Positions 46,025 through 58,689 of a stretch of DNA of 64,000 nt are shown here, in pieces. Positions within the stretch are counted from its first letter, which is position 1, and each line of letters starts with the position of its first letter. The notes beneath the pieces are model-generated. The model saw only the letters and a list, made by a program, of their open reading frames with translations. It was not told the DNA's origin and did no database searches. Position numbers and translations under genes: made by a program. Origin of the DNA: Phycomyces nitens (taxonomy: Eukaryota > Mucoromycota > Mucoromycetes > Mucorales > Phycomycetaceae); assembly GCA_022702545.1 (NCBI GenBank), contig JAHRBC010000004.1, positions 6,354,001-6,418,000 of the forward strand. The letters are read 5' to 3'.

Positions 46025-47468
46025 ATGTCCTCTTCTCCTTTGAATACAAACGAGCTCGACGAATTTAGAGATCAGTGGCGTCGAGAAGTTCATAGACATA
46101 GAGAACCTCAACCCCAAGAACTACCTGCTATCCAACCTCTTGTTCAACAGATCGAATCACTTGAACTGGAACCTACCAATGAGATTGTTGAGAAGCCGCT
46201 GGTCACAGCATTAGACTTTTATGCTGCTGCGGTAGATTTCGAAAAGCAAGGCCAACTCGGCAAAGGTATTTTTTTGCAGGCACTTTGCATAAGAGAGCTT
46301 TGGGGAAAGATAAACGATTTTATACTCACAACTTGATTCCGTCTTGCAAATATATATATATATATATATATATATAGCCTTGAGCAATTATCGTCGCGCA
46401 TTTAAACTGAATCCCGAGATTGATCATGAGTATAGGAGCCATCAGGCCAATGTTCCGATTGAACAAAAACCCAATTCAAGCACGGAACATGACAATTCAA
46501 AAGAAAAGCCATTCAGACATATTGTTCCCATTGGCAATGAATACAAGACTCTCTCGGCCACAAGAAAGGATCCTCTCCAGGACCTTATCAAAATGTTCCA
46601 GGAAGAAGACATTCATTACCAACCGGCAGTAGATTATAAACCTGTGCTGATTGCCAAGCTTCCTGCTGAAATTATACAGCATATCCTACGTCATCTAGTA
46701 CTTCGATCGGTATCTTCTATTTCGAGATTTGCATTGGTCTGCAAGAATTTCTTTCTGTTTACTCGGTCGCCTTCATTATGGCGATTTGCATGCGAACATG
46801 CTTTCAGGACACCTGGCATGTCACTAGAAGAGTCCCAGCGGCACCAACAGACCCAAGTCCAGGTCTATGATGGCCATTGGATGAGAATGTTTATTGAACG
46901 GCCTAGGATTCGCTATGATGGTGTCTATATATCAGCCTGTCATTATGTACGGTAAGATTTGGTATTTGAAAAAAAAGGAGGAAATATTACAAGTCCAAAC
47001 GATAATAATTATAATAATAATTATAAAATATATAATAGCCCAGGCATATCAGATTCCTCCTGGAGCCAACCTGTCCACATGGTGACCTATTATCGCTACC
47101 TAAGATTCTTTCCCAATGGAGATATTCTCAAGCATGTCTCATCAGATGAACCATCGATGGTGGTTAGGCTCTTGACACCCCAATTTGTCCGGAAACAAAT
47201 CTTCAATGGTCATTTTGAACTTGACAAGGAGACGATTTACATTAAAATGCAAGACCGGACACTTCCTCGCGAAGAGTTTCGAATGTCGCTCAAGATCAAG
47301 AGTACTCACAGAGGACGACACAACAAACTAGGCTGGGTCGATTACAACAGCAATGCAATTGATCAAGAAGGAGATTTTCCCTATGATCTCAAATTAATGA
47401 AACCGTATTTCTTTAGTCCCGTTAAAAGCTACACTGTAGATTATCCACCCGTCATTCCACTCGTATAA
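46025..47468 (+). CDS. FBXO9: F-box protein, FBXO9/Pof7/Hrt3 type
   Basis: Exons 46025-46265, 46378-46951 and 47039-47468 give 414 residues. It would act as the substrate receptor of an SCF ubiquitin ligase. A helical repeat comes first (ALDFYAAAVDFEKQGQLGKA, LSNYRRAFKLNPEIDHEY), as in the TPR-like N-terminus of FBXO9. The F-box follows (IAKLPAEIIQHILRHLV, SISRFALVCKNFF, SPSLWRFACEHAF). The C-terminal domain matches the family: WMRMFIERPRIRYDGVYIS, YYRYLRFFPNGDILKHVSSD and FSPVKSYTVDYPP. Intron 1 contains a TA run. The start is the first ATG, after a pyrimidine-rich leader. Confidence 0.9.
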
Positions 47469-47841
47469 TCAATAAAGAGTTGTGTTTATGGCCAATCCAG
47501 ATAGTTTATCCTCCTTTATTTTATGATTAGAATTAGAAGATATGATGTTCCTTTTTTTTATTGTAAGGACCCCTTTTGAAAAAGAGGGGGGGCAAGACAA
47601 AGGAGACCAGAGAAGACCAGACAGCAACAAAAGCAGGTGAAAGATAGGGCCTTTTTGGCTTGCCCATTTGTACAGATGTGCATACATTTATAATATATGT
47701 ATATATACGTGTATATATATATATATGTATATGTATATATATGTATATATGTATAAAAGACCTTGGACAAGCAAAGTCTTACTTCTTTTCGCTCTTCTTT
47801 TGTCATCTCTTGTAATTCACCCTTTCTATTATAATACAAAT
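47469..47841. other. Intergenic region with TA repeats
   Basis: 3' side of the F-box gene, with TATATG runs (47695-47755), then a CT-rich leader before the next ATG. Confidence 0.5.
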
Positions 47842-49309
47842 ATGCGCTATTGCTGTGGGTTTCATAACAAGTCTACCCGTAGAACATTTCTTCAGAGATT
47901 CTTTGCTGTTGCTATCGTGCTGGCCATCCTGTTAACAGTAATAAGTAAGGATATATGAATTCAATATATGTATACACAGATCCTATCATTTCTGCAGTGT
48001 GTTTTTTCCCCTTATTTAAAAATAAATAAATAAATCCTTACATGAACCTGACATTCATTATTAGTCCCCACCTGGCAGATCTATACGGAGGAGGGAAAGT
48101 ATGTCGTGAATATACTTCATTAGAGAGCCTTGACTCATCACAGTCATTAGGACATCGACCTTGATCAGCTACCGAGATCCGAATATCCGTGGAGAGTCTC
48201 TTTATGTGGCTGCCTCGGTTATGGACGTCAATTTTAATGAAAAATCCTACAAGGTCCACTTCCTCATTCAGCCAAACGGCACACTGGCAAATGCTTATGG
48301 GCAGCTAAAGTAATCTAACAATATACAATGAATACACAATTGAATGAATAACCTTTAATGATCATAGCCAACCCATCATCGTATCCTTTTCTTCAGGTGG
48401 AAGCCATCGATTCGAAGCAGGAGACACAGCAGACCCAATTCGAGTAGAATTTAGCTATGATTTTGGCACTGAAATGGACTATCCGTTTGACCAGTATTCA
48501 GGCTACTTTGAGCTATATGCTTCTTATGCAAACGACACCATTCAGGGCATCCCAATTACCTTTCATCTCGAAGCAAGTCTTTCTTCATTTAGCTTCACGC
48601 CAACCCTTGAATCATTGCCCAATGAACCTGACAGAGTCGGTCTCAAGATTGTCACTGGCCGATCTACAACCACTCTTGGGTTCAGTATTTTTGTCTGCAC
48701 TCTGATGTGGGCCCTTACATTGATCATGAGCTTATTTGGATATCAAGTCGCAGTCAAGAAAAGAAGAGTAGATGCTCATGCTTGCATGATTGGAATTACC
48801 ATGTTATTTGCCCTTCCTGCTTTAAGGTAAAGATGTGTATTATACATCTTTGTCTCTAACCACAAATGATTACAGATCTGCCCAGCCCGGTATTCCAGAA
48901 GTAGGCTGTACGTCAGACGTCCTTGGCTTTTATTGGTATTTATTATATTTAGACTTCTTTGGAAAAACCCCAAACCAAGGAGTACAATGACTTAGATGTG
49001 GAGATATTTAGGAACATGGCTATTATAGCGTCAGCCAGTATTACAGTAATTGTATGCTGGGTCGCACGTTGGAACGAGACATATGACATTCATGAACATT
49101 CGCATAACCATGCCAATCCTACAGAAATACCCAAGCAAGGGAGTGCGCAGCACATTGAGCATGTTGTCTGCATGCCGAGTGCCGACGACTATCCAAGCGA
49201 AATGGACTTGTCAAGATCTTCTACATGCAATATTGGGTCAAGTGGTGTAGAAAGGACAAAGATTGATATGTGTACTTCTTCATCGTCTTCTTATTTACCA
49301 CGAAAATAG
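47842..49309 (+). CDS. DUF4436 membrane protein
   Basis: Six exons: 47842-47944, 48065-48098, 48151-48309, 48368-48826, 48876-48935 and 49012-49309, giving 370 residues. An N-terminal helix (FFAVAIVLAILLTVI) is a signal anchor. A large non-cytosolic beta domain follows (SLYVAASVMDVNFNEKSYKV, then DYPFDQYSGYFELYA with a DYPFD-type motif typical of DUF4436). Three C-terminal helices follow: GFSIFVCTLMWALTLIMSLF, ACMIGITMLFALPAL and MAIIASASITVIVCWVA, with QPGIPEVGC between the last two. The function of DUF4436 proteins is unknown. Intron 5 is placed so that GFYW joins NMAIIAS, as in the family; a donor 36 bases earlier would remove the conserved GCTSDVLGF. The tail is polar and rich in Ser and His. 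Confidence 0.8.
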
Positions 49310-49538
49310 CCTGGCTAGATTCTTTATAATAAAGACCAAAATTGTACTACAAGCAGCCCGAGCAATTGAATGAATTAATTAATTAATTAGATAATACCTT
49401 TAGTCTCTTGGCGTAATTCTTTACTGCATATTCATTCATTTATTTATTGCCATTTTGTGCCCAACTGGTTCACTTTTGAAATAAGCTTCTGTAGGTTAGG
49501 CTGATTGTCAAGTCTAGAAATTTTAACCAGAATATTGG

Positions 49539-51637
49539 CTAGATGTGTCTTTTATCCCTGCTGACAATATCTACAACTCCACCCTGAAGTGCTATAGCAC
49601 GATATGCCTCCAATACCTACAAAACATATTAGTCTGTATTCCTGTCGGATTACATAGGTACGGCTTGGTTTACTCTTTTTTGAATTCCTGGCTCCTGCAT
49701 TACAAGACTTGAAGACTCTACGTTGGAATTCAAGTATGCGGCCTCCATCTGGTTAAATCGTATACATTGAATCATCTGAGAGAAATGCTTGTCAATGGCC
49801 CACAGATCTTCCTCAACCTTGGGAAGCAGTTGCATTTGGCCAACCATTGAGTCTACCGTATCACTACTTCTATTAAACCAAATTTCCCGGGCAGCAGTAG
49901 AGGGATTATCGTCAAGTTCGTCAATCATTCCCAAGAGATCTGGCTGGTTTCGGTTTGGGATTCCCAAAACTTTCTCGATCGCGGCGTTTCTCCAATTCAG
50001 AGTAGCTTGATAAAATATGGTCTCATCAACAGCCTCAGAGAGACCGTCAATAGACAGAATGTTGCATGCTTCATCACCGGGTATAGTAATCCAGGATGAA
50101 TTTTTTAGGATGTCATTATAGTATATTCGTGTATACTCTCTGCAAACGTTTTGGGTTTTCGTATATCCAAACAAATCTAGCAATATTTTTTAGTAAAGTA
50201 CCTTTTGTTTTCCTTTAAATTTCCAGTAATCTCAAATACCTCCTGTTCTCCAAATCTTTGATACATTGTCACAGTTTATTCTCATGCTTATATACAGGAA
50301 TATAAGCTCTTGCTGTTTTTGTAATTCAAGACGATCTGCAGCCTTGAGTAGCTTAAGCCCATGATCGATATCATGAATATCGATATCAATACCGCGTATT
50401 GAATCCAATAGTCGTCCAAATATGTCGGGGTGTATCCCACGAATTACCACTTCATTAGCAGTTGATTCTTTCATACCAGAAAGAAACATGTTGCGGAACC
50501 ATGGAGATGCTTCAGCCAGCAAGTTTTTCTGTGTCTTGAATCTTGAACACGGGCCGGTACTGTCAGAGTCGTCTTCGCGTTCAGATACGCGTATAACAAT
50601 ATCATAAAACTCTGGATCGTATTTAGAATATCTCAAGGCCATTTTTTCTACTTTAAAATCTCCAAGAGCCTGGGTAACTCCATAATGCGTAATGTTGTTG
50701 ATGGCTATAGTAATCGTAATATCGTCGTTATTGAGATTGTAGTGATTTGAATAACCACCATAGATGTTTTGGTTGTATCTATTAACGGAAGGAGTACTAT
50801 CTCCAGGAACTATATAGACATCATATTATTAAAATATTTATTTTTTTAAATAAGAATCTTTATGTAATACAGCTTAAACTTACCACTTGAAAACTTTTTG
50901 TAAATGGCTATTTGTAATTAAGCGTATTTAGATTGGGCTAAATATTGTAGCTTTAAACATACTTTTATAAGGCGAGTCCTTCCAGGCTTTGCTAATAGTA
51001 AAAAGTACTTCTGCAGTTATCTTTACATTTGAAATTGTGCCCTGAGGATATGTTCCTTTTAGAACAATATCCATGTCAAGCTCCTATTGTGTAACAAGGC
51101 AAAAATGAGCTTCATGAAAAATACAGTACTTGTGGTGCCCAATGATGGTTTGCAACTTTCTGATTTGCGGCTGTTGTTCATATCCGTATTGGATATTTTT
51201 GTAAATTAAGAGCAAGCCTGTAATTTGGCACCATAAGTACTGTTTAGTCCAGCCAATCTACAAATTAATCAGTATTCTATTTGCCTGTTGTCTTCCACAT
51301 TTCAGCTATCATTTACACCAAGATTTGTAAGTAAAGATGTTCATATTAAATGTTTGTTGTCTTACTTTGGCACACCTGTTTAAAGCAGCAGTATAACAAA
51401 TATTAATAATAGTTGTTGAACCTTTATCTTACAGCCAATGCTTTTTATACGTGCATACCATTCGTAGTTTCCTACGCGAAATACTGGGCTACGATATTCG
51501 TTGCTCGAAAAATCCCACGAGAACTTTGCGATTTTCCACACAACTGCAGAATCCGAAATGGTTCCCAAGTTTCTTCTACCTAAAATATGATGAAAATACG
51601 CTCAAATATCCTAGCTTAAAAATGTCTGCTCACTCAT
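49539..51637 (-). CDS. MATH-BTB domain protein (N-terminal half partly unresolved)
   Basis: Solid exons: 51083-50963, 50907-50884 (24 bases), 50809-50240, 50176-49674 and 49616-49539. Likely 5' exons: 51637-51634, 51579-51433 and 51375-51366 (10 bases). The start gives MSRRNLGTISDSAVVWKIAK, then FSWDF and FRVGNYEWYARI, a MATH domain opening. A BTB domain follows (YDIVIRVSERE, FKTQKNLLAEASPWFRNMFL, GLKLLKAADRLELQK). BTB proteins with MATH link substrates to cullin-3 ubiquitin ligases. One exon between 51294 and 51100 could not be modelled: its best frame contains a TAA (TGCTCTTAA). The gene may therefore be damaged, or spliced in a way I missed. Stop at 49539-49541. Confidence 0.65.
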
Positions 51638-54600
51638 TGCGACGTGTCTTGAAGAACTCCAAAGAAAGGGCAACCTTTTTTTTTTAAAAAAAAAGGTGGA
51701 GCCCAAGATATAAATACAGTCACGGCAACTTAAGATAAGATAACATTAACTCAGACAGAGGAAACCAATGAGAGGCGGAAAGAGTCTTTAAGAATAGAGA
51801 ACCTTTGAAGGAAACCAAAGATAATGCTTATTGACTAAAGATGTTTGATATTTATATTATCTTGCTTAGTTTATAGTCATTTCTGAATAATTGTAACCCA
51901 TACATCTTTGAACTTTTCTCCGATCTTGAAAGGCGCCCAGTTTTTATAGAATCGAGAATAATCTTTGAATTGCCCAAAGCGTAAGTTTGCTTGGCAACAG
52001 AGATGAAACCGCATAAATCAACTTTGCTATCGATTATCTTGACCATCTCTGCTAGCGACTCTCTCCCACAAAGACGTTAAACCTACTCAGATAACCGACA
52101 GCATTTCAATACCATTTCAATTGTATGGCCGATTTAGAGAACAGATGTTCAAAGACGTAGGACTATAGTTTCGCAATGGGATTGTATTCACCAAGGGTTT
52201 TGTGATGATCAAAGAAATCTAGGTGGTCTTACCACAATAATAAGCTAGACAATAAAGTAATATATCCATGTGTTAAAGTCAAAGTGTATGTAACTACTTA
52301 CAAATGGGCGTAAATTTTGGAATATTTCATTTTCCATACATCCTTTGCACGCGTAATGTACTTGTATGTCAAGTACATGGCCAGGAAACCGTTCTCAAAA
52401 GCAATCTAGTACATGAGAAACATAGTGCTGGCTATCGTTTACCAAGACGTGGCTTGAGCATCGAAAATAACCTCCTCAATCTCCTCTATGCCCTCAAGGT
52501 CTTTTTTTTTTTGGATAGTTTGAGATACATCGTTTTCTTACTGCATTATTGACCCAATTGCTCCCATATCTCTTTTGTGAAAAGACCACATTGACAAATG
52601 CTTTTACCAATATTTTGGTTGGAAAAGTCTAACGTGTTATTTAATCAATCCTCTTCTTTCAAACATCTCAAAATAATAAAGAATGATGAAGCATGTGTAA
52701 ACTCATTATATGTCTATACCTTACAGTATTCAAAACAAGTATTATTACGATAAAAGCACTTTGAAATTTGCTGGCACCATTTCCCCCAGAGCAGAGGACC
52801 CATATTCTGCAAGAAACAGTGAATGAACTGCTTCTTCAATTTCAGTCTCAATTTTCTTGCGGTTGTCATAGGCAATACCGAATTGCGGATAGAGAGCAAC
52901 TAAAGAAAAGCCTGGTCCAAAGTTGTCTCCACTCTAATCACTTGGGATACTCATTACGAAAAAAAAAACATGTGTTGTATGTTTTCAAGTAAGAAAATAG
53001 TAACTAACAACAATCTTGAATATAGACAGTGAGTATTTTGACACTGTATATAAGCTTGTTTTTATTATAATGTACTGTCCTTTATATATTTTGCAATCTA
53101 CTATTGCCTTTAAGGCCCTCTCCACTACATTTGGCTGATAGGTGAAAAATGAGGTAGTGGCACGAAGGGTACTTGGGTTGGGCAAAGTAATTAGTTACGG
53201 AACTATTATGGAAAAGGACGCTCGAGTTATCTAGTGTTTATAGCCCGGTTACTAGATAGCAACGGCTGTTATTACAACTAAAGGTGTGGTAATGAGGGAC
53301 AATAACCCACTGTTAAGATGTGTCAAGACAATAGGGCTGCACTCAGTAAGGGGTTGGGATGCGTTATATAATATTTATGGCTAGGCATATGTGAATGAGA
53401 ATCAGTTTTCAAAATATAGAAGTGGAAAAAGTGTCTTTAATGAGGTAAAGAGGTTACTTTATTCATCTTTACTAAACTTTCTCTGATATGGCCTATACTG
53501 CTCACTACACTCCTTTACTCTTCACCCACTTGAAACTCCTCTATTCTTTGCCTGGCTTTTGGCTTTCAAGGTGGCGGCCACCGACCACCACGACCACCAT
53601 CTCAGTATTTTATTATTTTTTGGGGCGAATAATCTGTGAAAAAAGTGTATCGAAAATAACATTGATAAACTAGGATGATACACTATTCTCATGGCCTTTA
53701 ATTTTTACTACTTGTCTATACCATTTTCTTTTGTTATAGTATTACTCGTTTATTTAACAATATTTCAAATAAAGATAAATTCCAACAGCTATAAAGCCCA
53801 TACATTTTACCTCAATAATAAAGTTGTTGGATCTCTACAAGTATTTGACAATGTTATTGATGAATTAAAGCCATGGAAATATAGAATAAAAAGGGGATTC
53901 TAACATCCAAATAATTTATTTTAATATTTACTAAAAACAATTACTTTATAGGCTCATTTTGATAAAGAAAAAAAGTAGAAGTAACTACCATAAGAATAGT
54001 GTAGCATGCTGGTTTAGCAATGTTATTTTGGATATATGGTTCATTTTATTGATTATATCATTTTATATGACAAACCAAGTGGCATAAAACCGCTTTCTGA
54101 CAAACAGTATAATTTATGACTCTTATTTTTGAGAAATTCCTACTATATTTAGTAATTTTGATACCATAATTAGCAATTTAATTATTAAATTTAGAACACA
54201 AGGGCTTCTTTTCTTTTCTTTTTTGATGAATGAAGGTGCGGTGGAGCATCTTTGTTAAATATTCGATTGGGTGTGATGTATATATATAAAAAGGTTTATT
54301 TAATATAGCTGCTGAAACTATACGCTTTTGTACCATACAAGGATTGTTCATAAAGTTTAAATTACCGGCCATTGTTGCATTGTGTGCAACAATCCATGCG
54401 AATATTCTTGCTGGAATGTTCTCGCAATCCCTGGCAAATTCAATGACTCAAAGCATTAAATTCAAAGAAATGAAACCGGAAATATTCGTAAAGAATCATG
54501 AACAATCAAACATCTTGGCCAATGTACCATTTTGTACATATGCTTACTAATATCATCACTCTCACTCTCTCTTTTTTTTTGGTTGGGGATATTGTCATTT

Positions 54601-54724
54601 ATTTCTATTTTATTTTAATCCAAAAAAAAAATCAAAAAATATCTAGGAGAATGAAATGAATGGATGAACCAGTTTATAAGCACTTTCTTGAGCTATTATT
54701 GTAGAGTGTGGAATATGTTTCCAT
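51638..54724. other. 3.1 kb gene-poor AT-rich region
   Basis: No complete gene. A minus-strand coding-like block at 52747-52914 and a plus-strand frame of 70 codons with one hydrophobic helix (53691-53903) are the only candidates; neither has clear partner exons. The region otherwise carries stops in all frames. Confidence 0.45.
52747..52914 (-). pseudogene. Possible orphan exon or relic
   Basis: One frame is open and reads SLVALYPQFGIAYDNRKKIE, then EEAVHSLFLAEYGSS and LGEMVPANFKVLLS before a TAA. The amino-acid make-up is protein-like, and the block is preceded by a pyrimidine tract ending in TTTCTTTAG, like a 3' splice site. No start or upstream exon was found. The family was not recognised. 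Confidence 0.3.
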
Positions 54725-55567
54725 TTAGTAGTTGGAAGACATTTGCTGGCACTGCTTCAAGGCATCCAGATACCATTGGCAGGCAGACATGTCGTTGTTG
54801 GTGGACTCGAGACACTTGGTGAAAGCCTTGGCATCAGCATCGCAAGCAAGACCAGAGGCGGGGGCCTGGAAGGTCTGGAAGGGCTGCTGCTGGTACTGGG
54901 GCTGGGCGGGCTGCTGCTGTTGCTGCTGAGCGGGTTCATCAGAAGATCCGCTAAAGAGAGAAGAGATACCGTTGGCCTAGAATAAAGAGACAAATGAGTA
55001 AATGTGTTTAAAAAAGTCTTTTTTTTCTTCTTCTATCAAGAGTTGCAGGGACCATTTAATATAGAGAGATTAAGATGCTTACCATAGTATGACCGACAGC
55101 GGAACCGACAGCGACACCAGCGGCAGTTGTTGCCACTATAAAAATATTAGTATGTGGTTGCTTGTGTATCTCTTGCTCCAATAGACTTACTTTGGGCAAA
55201 CATGCCGGGCTGCTGGGGAGCGGCCTGTGCAAGGGAAGGAGGGCTAGGAGCGGGAGCAGATGTCATGGCATGCTGAGGAGCAGCAGGAGCAGCGGCAGGA
55301 GCACGCTGGACAGGAGCAGGAGCACGCTGAACGGGAGCAGGGGGGGCCTGACGGGCAGGCATGGTGTGTGCCTGGCGGGTCTGCTGGGCGGGAGCTGCAC
55401 GTCTTGTCTAAAGGCTCAAGTTAATATTTACCGTTTGTTTATAGTGATTTGACCGAGACTTGTGAATGACAAGATGATCTCGGTGGAATCGTCCCCGAAT
55501 GACTAGGGCATCTTTAGGGACTCTATATATTTTTAATTTAAAAAGGTGTCTTTACCTGGCGGGGCAT
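54725..55567 (-). CDS. MIX17: Twin CX9C mitochondrial protein MIX17 (CHCHD2/CHCHD10 family)
   Basis: Exons 55567-55556 (12 bases), 55407-55191, 55135-55083 and 54976-54725 give 177 residues. The N-terminal half is rich in Ala, Pro, Gln and Arg with no acidic residue (TRRAAPAQQTRQ, PAPVQRAPAPVQRAP), as in CHCHD10. A Gly/Ala/Val helix follows (TTAAGVAVGSAVGHTM). A Gln-rich linker leads to the CHCH fold with two CX9C motifs: CDADAKAFTKC and CQWYLDALKQC. Proteins of this type are imported into the mitochondrial intermembrane space and oxidised by the Mia40 relay. Family members support cristae and respiratory function. The length is close to yeast Mix17 and human CHCHD10. Confidence 0.92.
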
Positions 55568-55998
55568 GATGAGTAGAGTAGAATGTAAAAGTAGTCTATG
55601 TTCAGTTTTTTTCTATTGCCCTGGAAATTTAAGTCTTTTTTGGCATGGGATAAATAGCAGTCACAACATTTTACTCCACAGTGCTATTGGCCGGGAGGAC
55701 TTGAGTCCTAAAAAGGAAACAGTCTCTCGTTTCCAGGGCTAGCATCCGATTGGTGGACTCGAATTAATAACTTCTGAGTCAAATTTGGTGGATGTTTATA
55801 TTTAAACTTTCCGCAGCCAGAACAGATATGGAAGATCTTGGAGTGGTTTAGACGAGGGCTCCTTTTTAATATTAATTAATAGAATTCCCTTGATACTATT
55901 GGAAATCTTTATAAAGTGATGGGATTGGAAACAGCAGGTCAATATATGTGTATAATTGTATATGCTGTAGTTTGATTTATCAAAAAGAGGTTCTACTA
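55568..55998. other. Intergenic region (MIX17 promoter, eIF3L 3' side)
   Basis: Both flanking genes are on the minus strand. AT-rich; no motif recognised. Confidence 0.5.
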
Positions 55999-58018
55999 CT
56001 AGTTCTTTTGTTCCAGTGTAGCAATCAAGTCCTCGCATCTGGTAATGTTGCGCAAGAACCAATCGGCATATCTGCGACCAATCTTGATTTCAGCAATATG
56101 AATAATATCCTGCTTTAAACAGAAATCGAGGTCAGAAGTGGGCTGGTATTCTCCTTCAAGGAGATTTCCTTCTGTCCACTTGAACTGGCGGGACTTTTGC
56201 TTGTAGACCAACAGCTGCATTTTGAGCTCTTCAGCATCCATATCCAAGAACTTTGCAAGCTTTTCAACGTCCATTGAAGTATAAAGCTTCATGAATGAAC
56301 GAATGGTGGGAAGCATGGACTGATTACGGATATCAGACATGAATATGTTCAAGTGGTACTGATGGAGCTTCTAAAGTAATCGAAAAATGTTGGTATTATG
56401 ATCATAATACTAGAGACTCTGGCTACTTACACGATCGGATGTAGGGCTGGAAGTAGTGCTTGTGGCAGCAATAAACTTTGGGCAAGAACGGTTAAACAGC
56501 TCTTCAAAAATTGGGATTCCTTCTTCACTAAGCATAGACCAACGTCTCAGTTAATTGAGCCTGAACCAAAAGTCCCTGCCCTAATGCTCAAACTCACCCT
56601 TTTTGCATCTTGGCCAACTTGTCACCAAATCTCTCACGCAGCTTGGAGTGAATAGCCTCATCCAGACGAGCAGGGCTCATGGAAATACAGATGGCCAACA
56701 GGGCGTAAATCTGGTCGACCTTGGCAACAATCTACACGCACATATTAACATTTCCATACCAAATGCTATAACCTTACTTGTTCAGACTGGTAAGAGCGGT
56801 TGTGGTACTGCTTTGTCTTTTGCATAAAAGAGAGGACGGTTGAGAAGGACTTTACAGCATCGGCATAGCGACGCATCATCATATAAGCAAAACCGACATA
56901 GTAGTAGGTAGTGACATGGCAAGCAGTTACACGAGCAAACATGGCCTACAAAGGCATTGTCAGTAAACCCAACAACTAATTAAATGCATTCCTACACACC
57001 TTTTTGTTGAGGCTAATGTTGTCCATCATCTTTAGGGCAAGCATATAGTCACCCAACAGACAATGCACACGCAACAGACCAACAATAGAAAAGTAACCGA
57101 GCATCTTGTACAGAGGGCGGGATCCATATTCACCAGCAGCCTCCATCATGTCACCACCGTTCTTGCTGACCAACAATTGCTCTTGGATACGGGACTTTTG
57201 AATAAAGGAATACAACACATTCAAGACACTGTAGCAGCTCCAGATCTGAGGGTTCTCGGCCAAGAGAGTGATCTCTTGCTCAGACTTGTTCAGAAAATGG
57301 TCACGGTAATTGCTAAAGGACTGGAACTGAAAGATAAACTCGTCAATGATGTCCCAGAGCCATTGGTTAGGCAGCTCAAGGTTGACAGGACCTTCAGAAT
57401 CTATATAATTCATGGTGAGAAGCTGTCAATTAGCAAGACCTGACTTACTCAAGATATAATTGAACAAGTCACAATAATTCTCGTAGGAATTGAAACGCTG
57501 TTCAAGAGTAGGTGTAGTACGGGAATAGAGATTACGGTAATACAATTCACGGTAAAGAGTTAGGAATACTTGATCTATTGAATGGGGATTTTAAAATAGC
57601 TTTGGTAAGTATAGGCCACATTATTATGACCACAGTTACCATCATTTACAAGAGGTGAAATGACCTCTGCCTCGGGCCAAAACTGCTTGGTGTAGTATTT
57701 ATCGGTTACTTTGTTGAATGAATTGTCATAGATGTTGTGTAGTTCATAGACATTGTTATCCATCACATTGCGGTAAAAGTGGAGGATAAAATTGCGTACA
57801 CCATCTGGGATCTGGATTGTGTTGTTGGATTGAACCGAGACGCCTAAAGGTTGATTATGTAGAGTTATTACGCAAGCTATACACACACACATATATATAC
57901 ATGATCTTGTACCTTCAGTGTCAAACCCGTCATCAGCAAATTTTCTTCCATATACTTCTTCGTCGACGAGTTCGATTTCGGCAACAAGATCGTCTTCTTC
58001 AAATGTGTCTTGGTACAT
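55999..58018 (-). CDS. EIF3L: Translation initiation factor 3 subunit L
   Basis: Eight exons: 58018-57913, 57843-57640, 57574-57449, 57400-57000, 56945-56778, 56731-56598, 56527-56431 and 56370-55999, giving 535 residues (human 564). It is a non-core subunit of eIF3 on the 40S ribosome. Matches to the family run throughout: [109 protein letters not shown] and the PCI-domain end ([36 protein letters not shown]). eIF3L is absent from budding yeast but present in many filamentous fungi. It is head to head with GCN20. Confidence 0.95.
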
Positions 58019-58689
58019 TGTAATATATATAAATGTTTAAAATATCTTTATGAACAAAATAAAAGTATAAAGTCAAAGTAGCCTATAAAAAATGTCTGGA
58101 TATTTAACCCTCAAAACCGTCACACTGTCACATCCAACCCCCTCCCCCCTCCCCTCTTTTACCTTGATCTTTGATTAGACGTCTTTTTGCCCGCCAGGGA
58201 AGTTTGCCACTGCAGTTACGCTTTGATGCTTTTTTTGGCAATATAGAGGAAGTCCCGTCACAAAATGAGCCACTCGCCACTTTTACCTTTACACTTTTAC
58301 ATCAAATTTGCTAGCTGTGTGGGGCGATGGCGGCCGTAATATTATCCACAAAAGTACTGCGGCTCCATCGTATATGGTGATGATATTAAAGATGTATATC
58401 ATACATATATATATATATATAAATAAGATAATTAAAATACCCAATTATCACATCAAGTATTGCATATTGAATATCTTGTTGTTTTTAAAATAAAATATAA
58501 AAAGATGGCTTTCATGACCCGACCCTGAAAAACAGCACAGATTTTGAACAGGAACAAGGCATTTAATTTATTCTAGTGGCCCTTTTCTTTCTTTCTTTCT
58601 TTATTTTTATATATACATATATACATTTATATATATAATTATTATTTATATATTTTAATAAATCACAACAGGAATAAAGAGAGAAAACG
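58019..58689. promoter_or_regulatory. Divergent promoter region, eIF3L / GCN20
   Basis: 671 bases between the start codons of two translation genes. The eIF3L side has a C-rich tract (CCCCCTCCCCCCTCCCC at 58138-58154); the GCN20 side is AT-rich with a TA run (58406-58420). Joint control is only suggested by the layout. Confidence 0.4.

Noticed and set aside
53691..53903. 70-codon frame with a hydrophobic helix
   Set aside because: The hydrophobic part comes from T-rich DNA. No homology or exon structure supports it.
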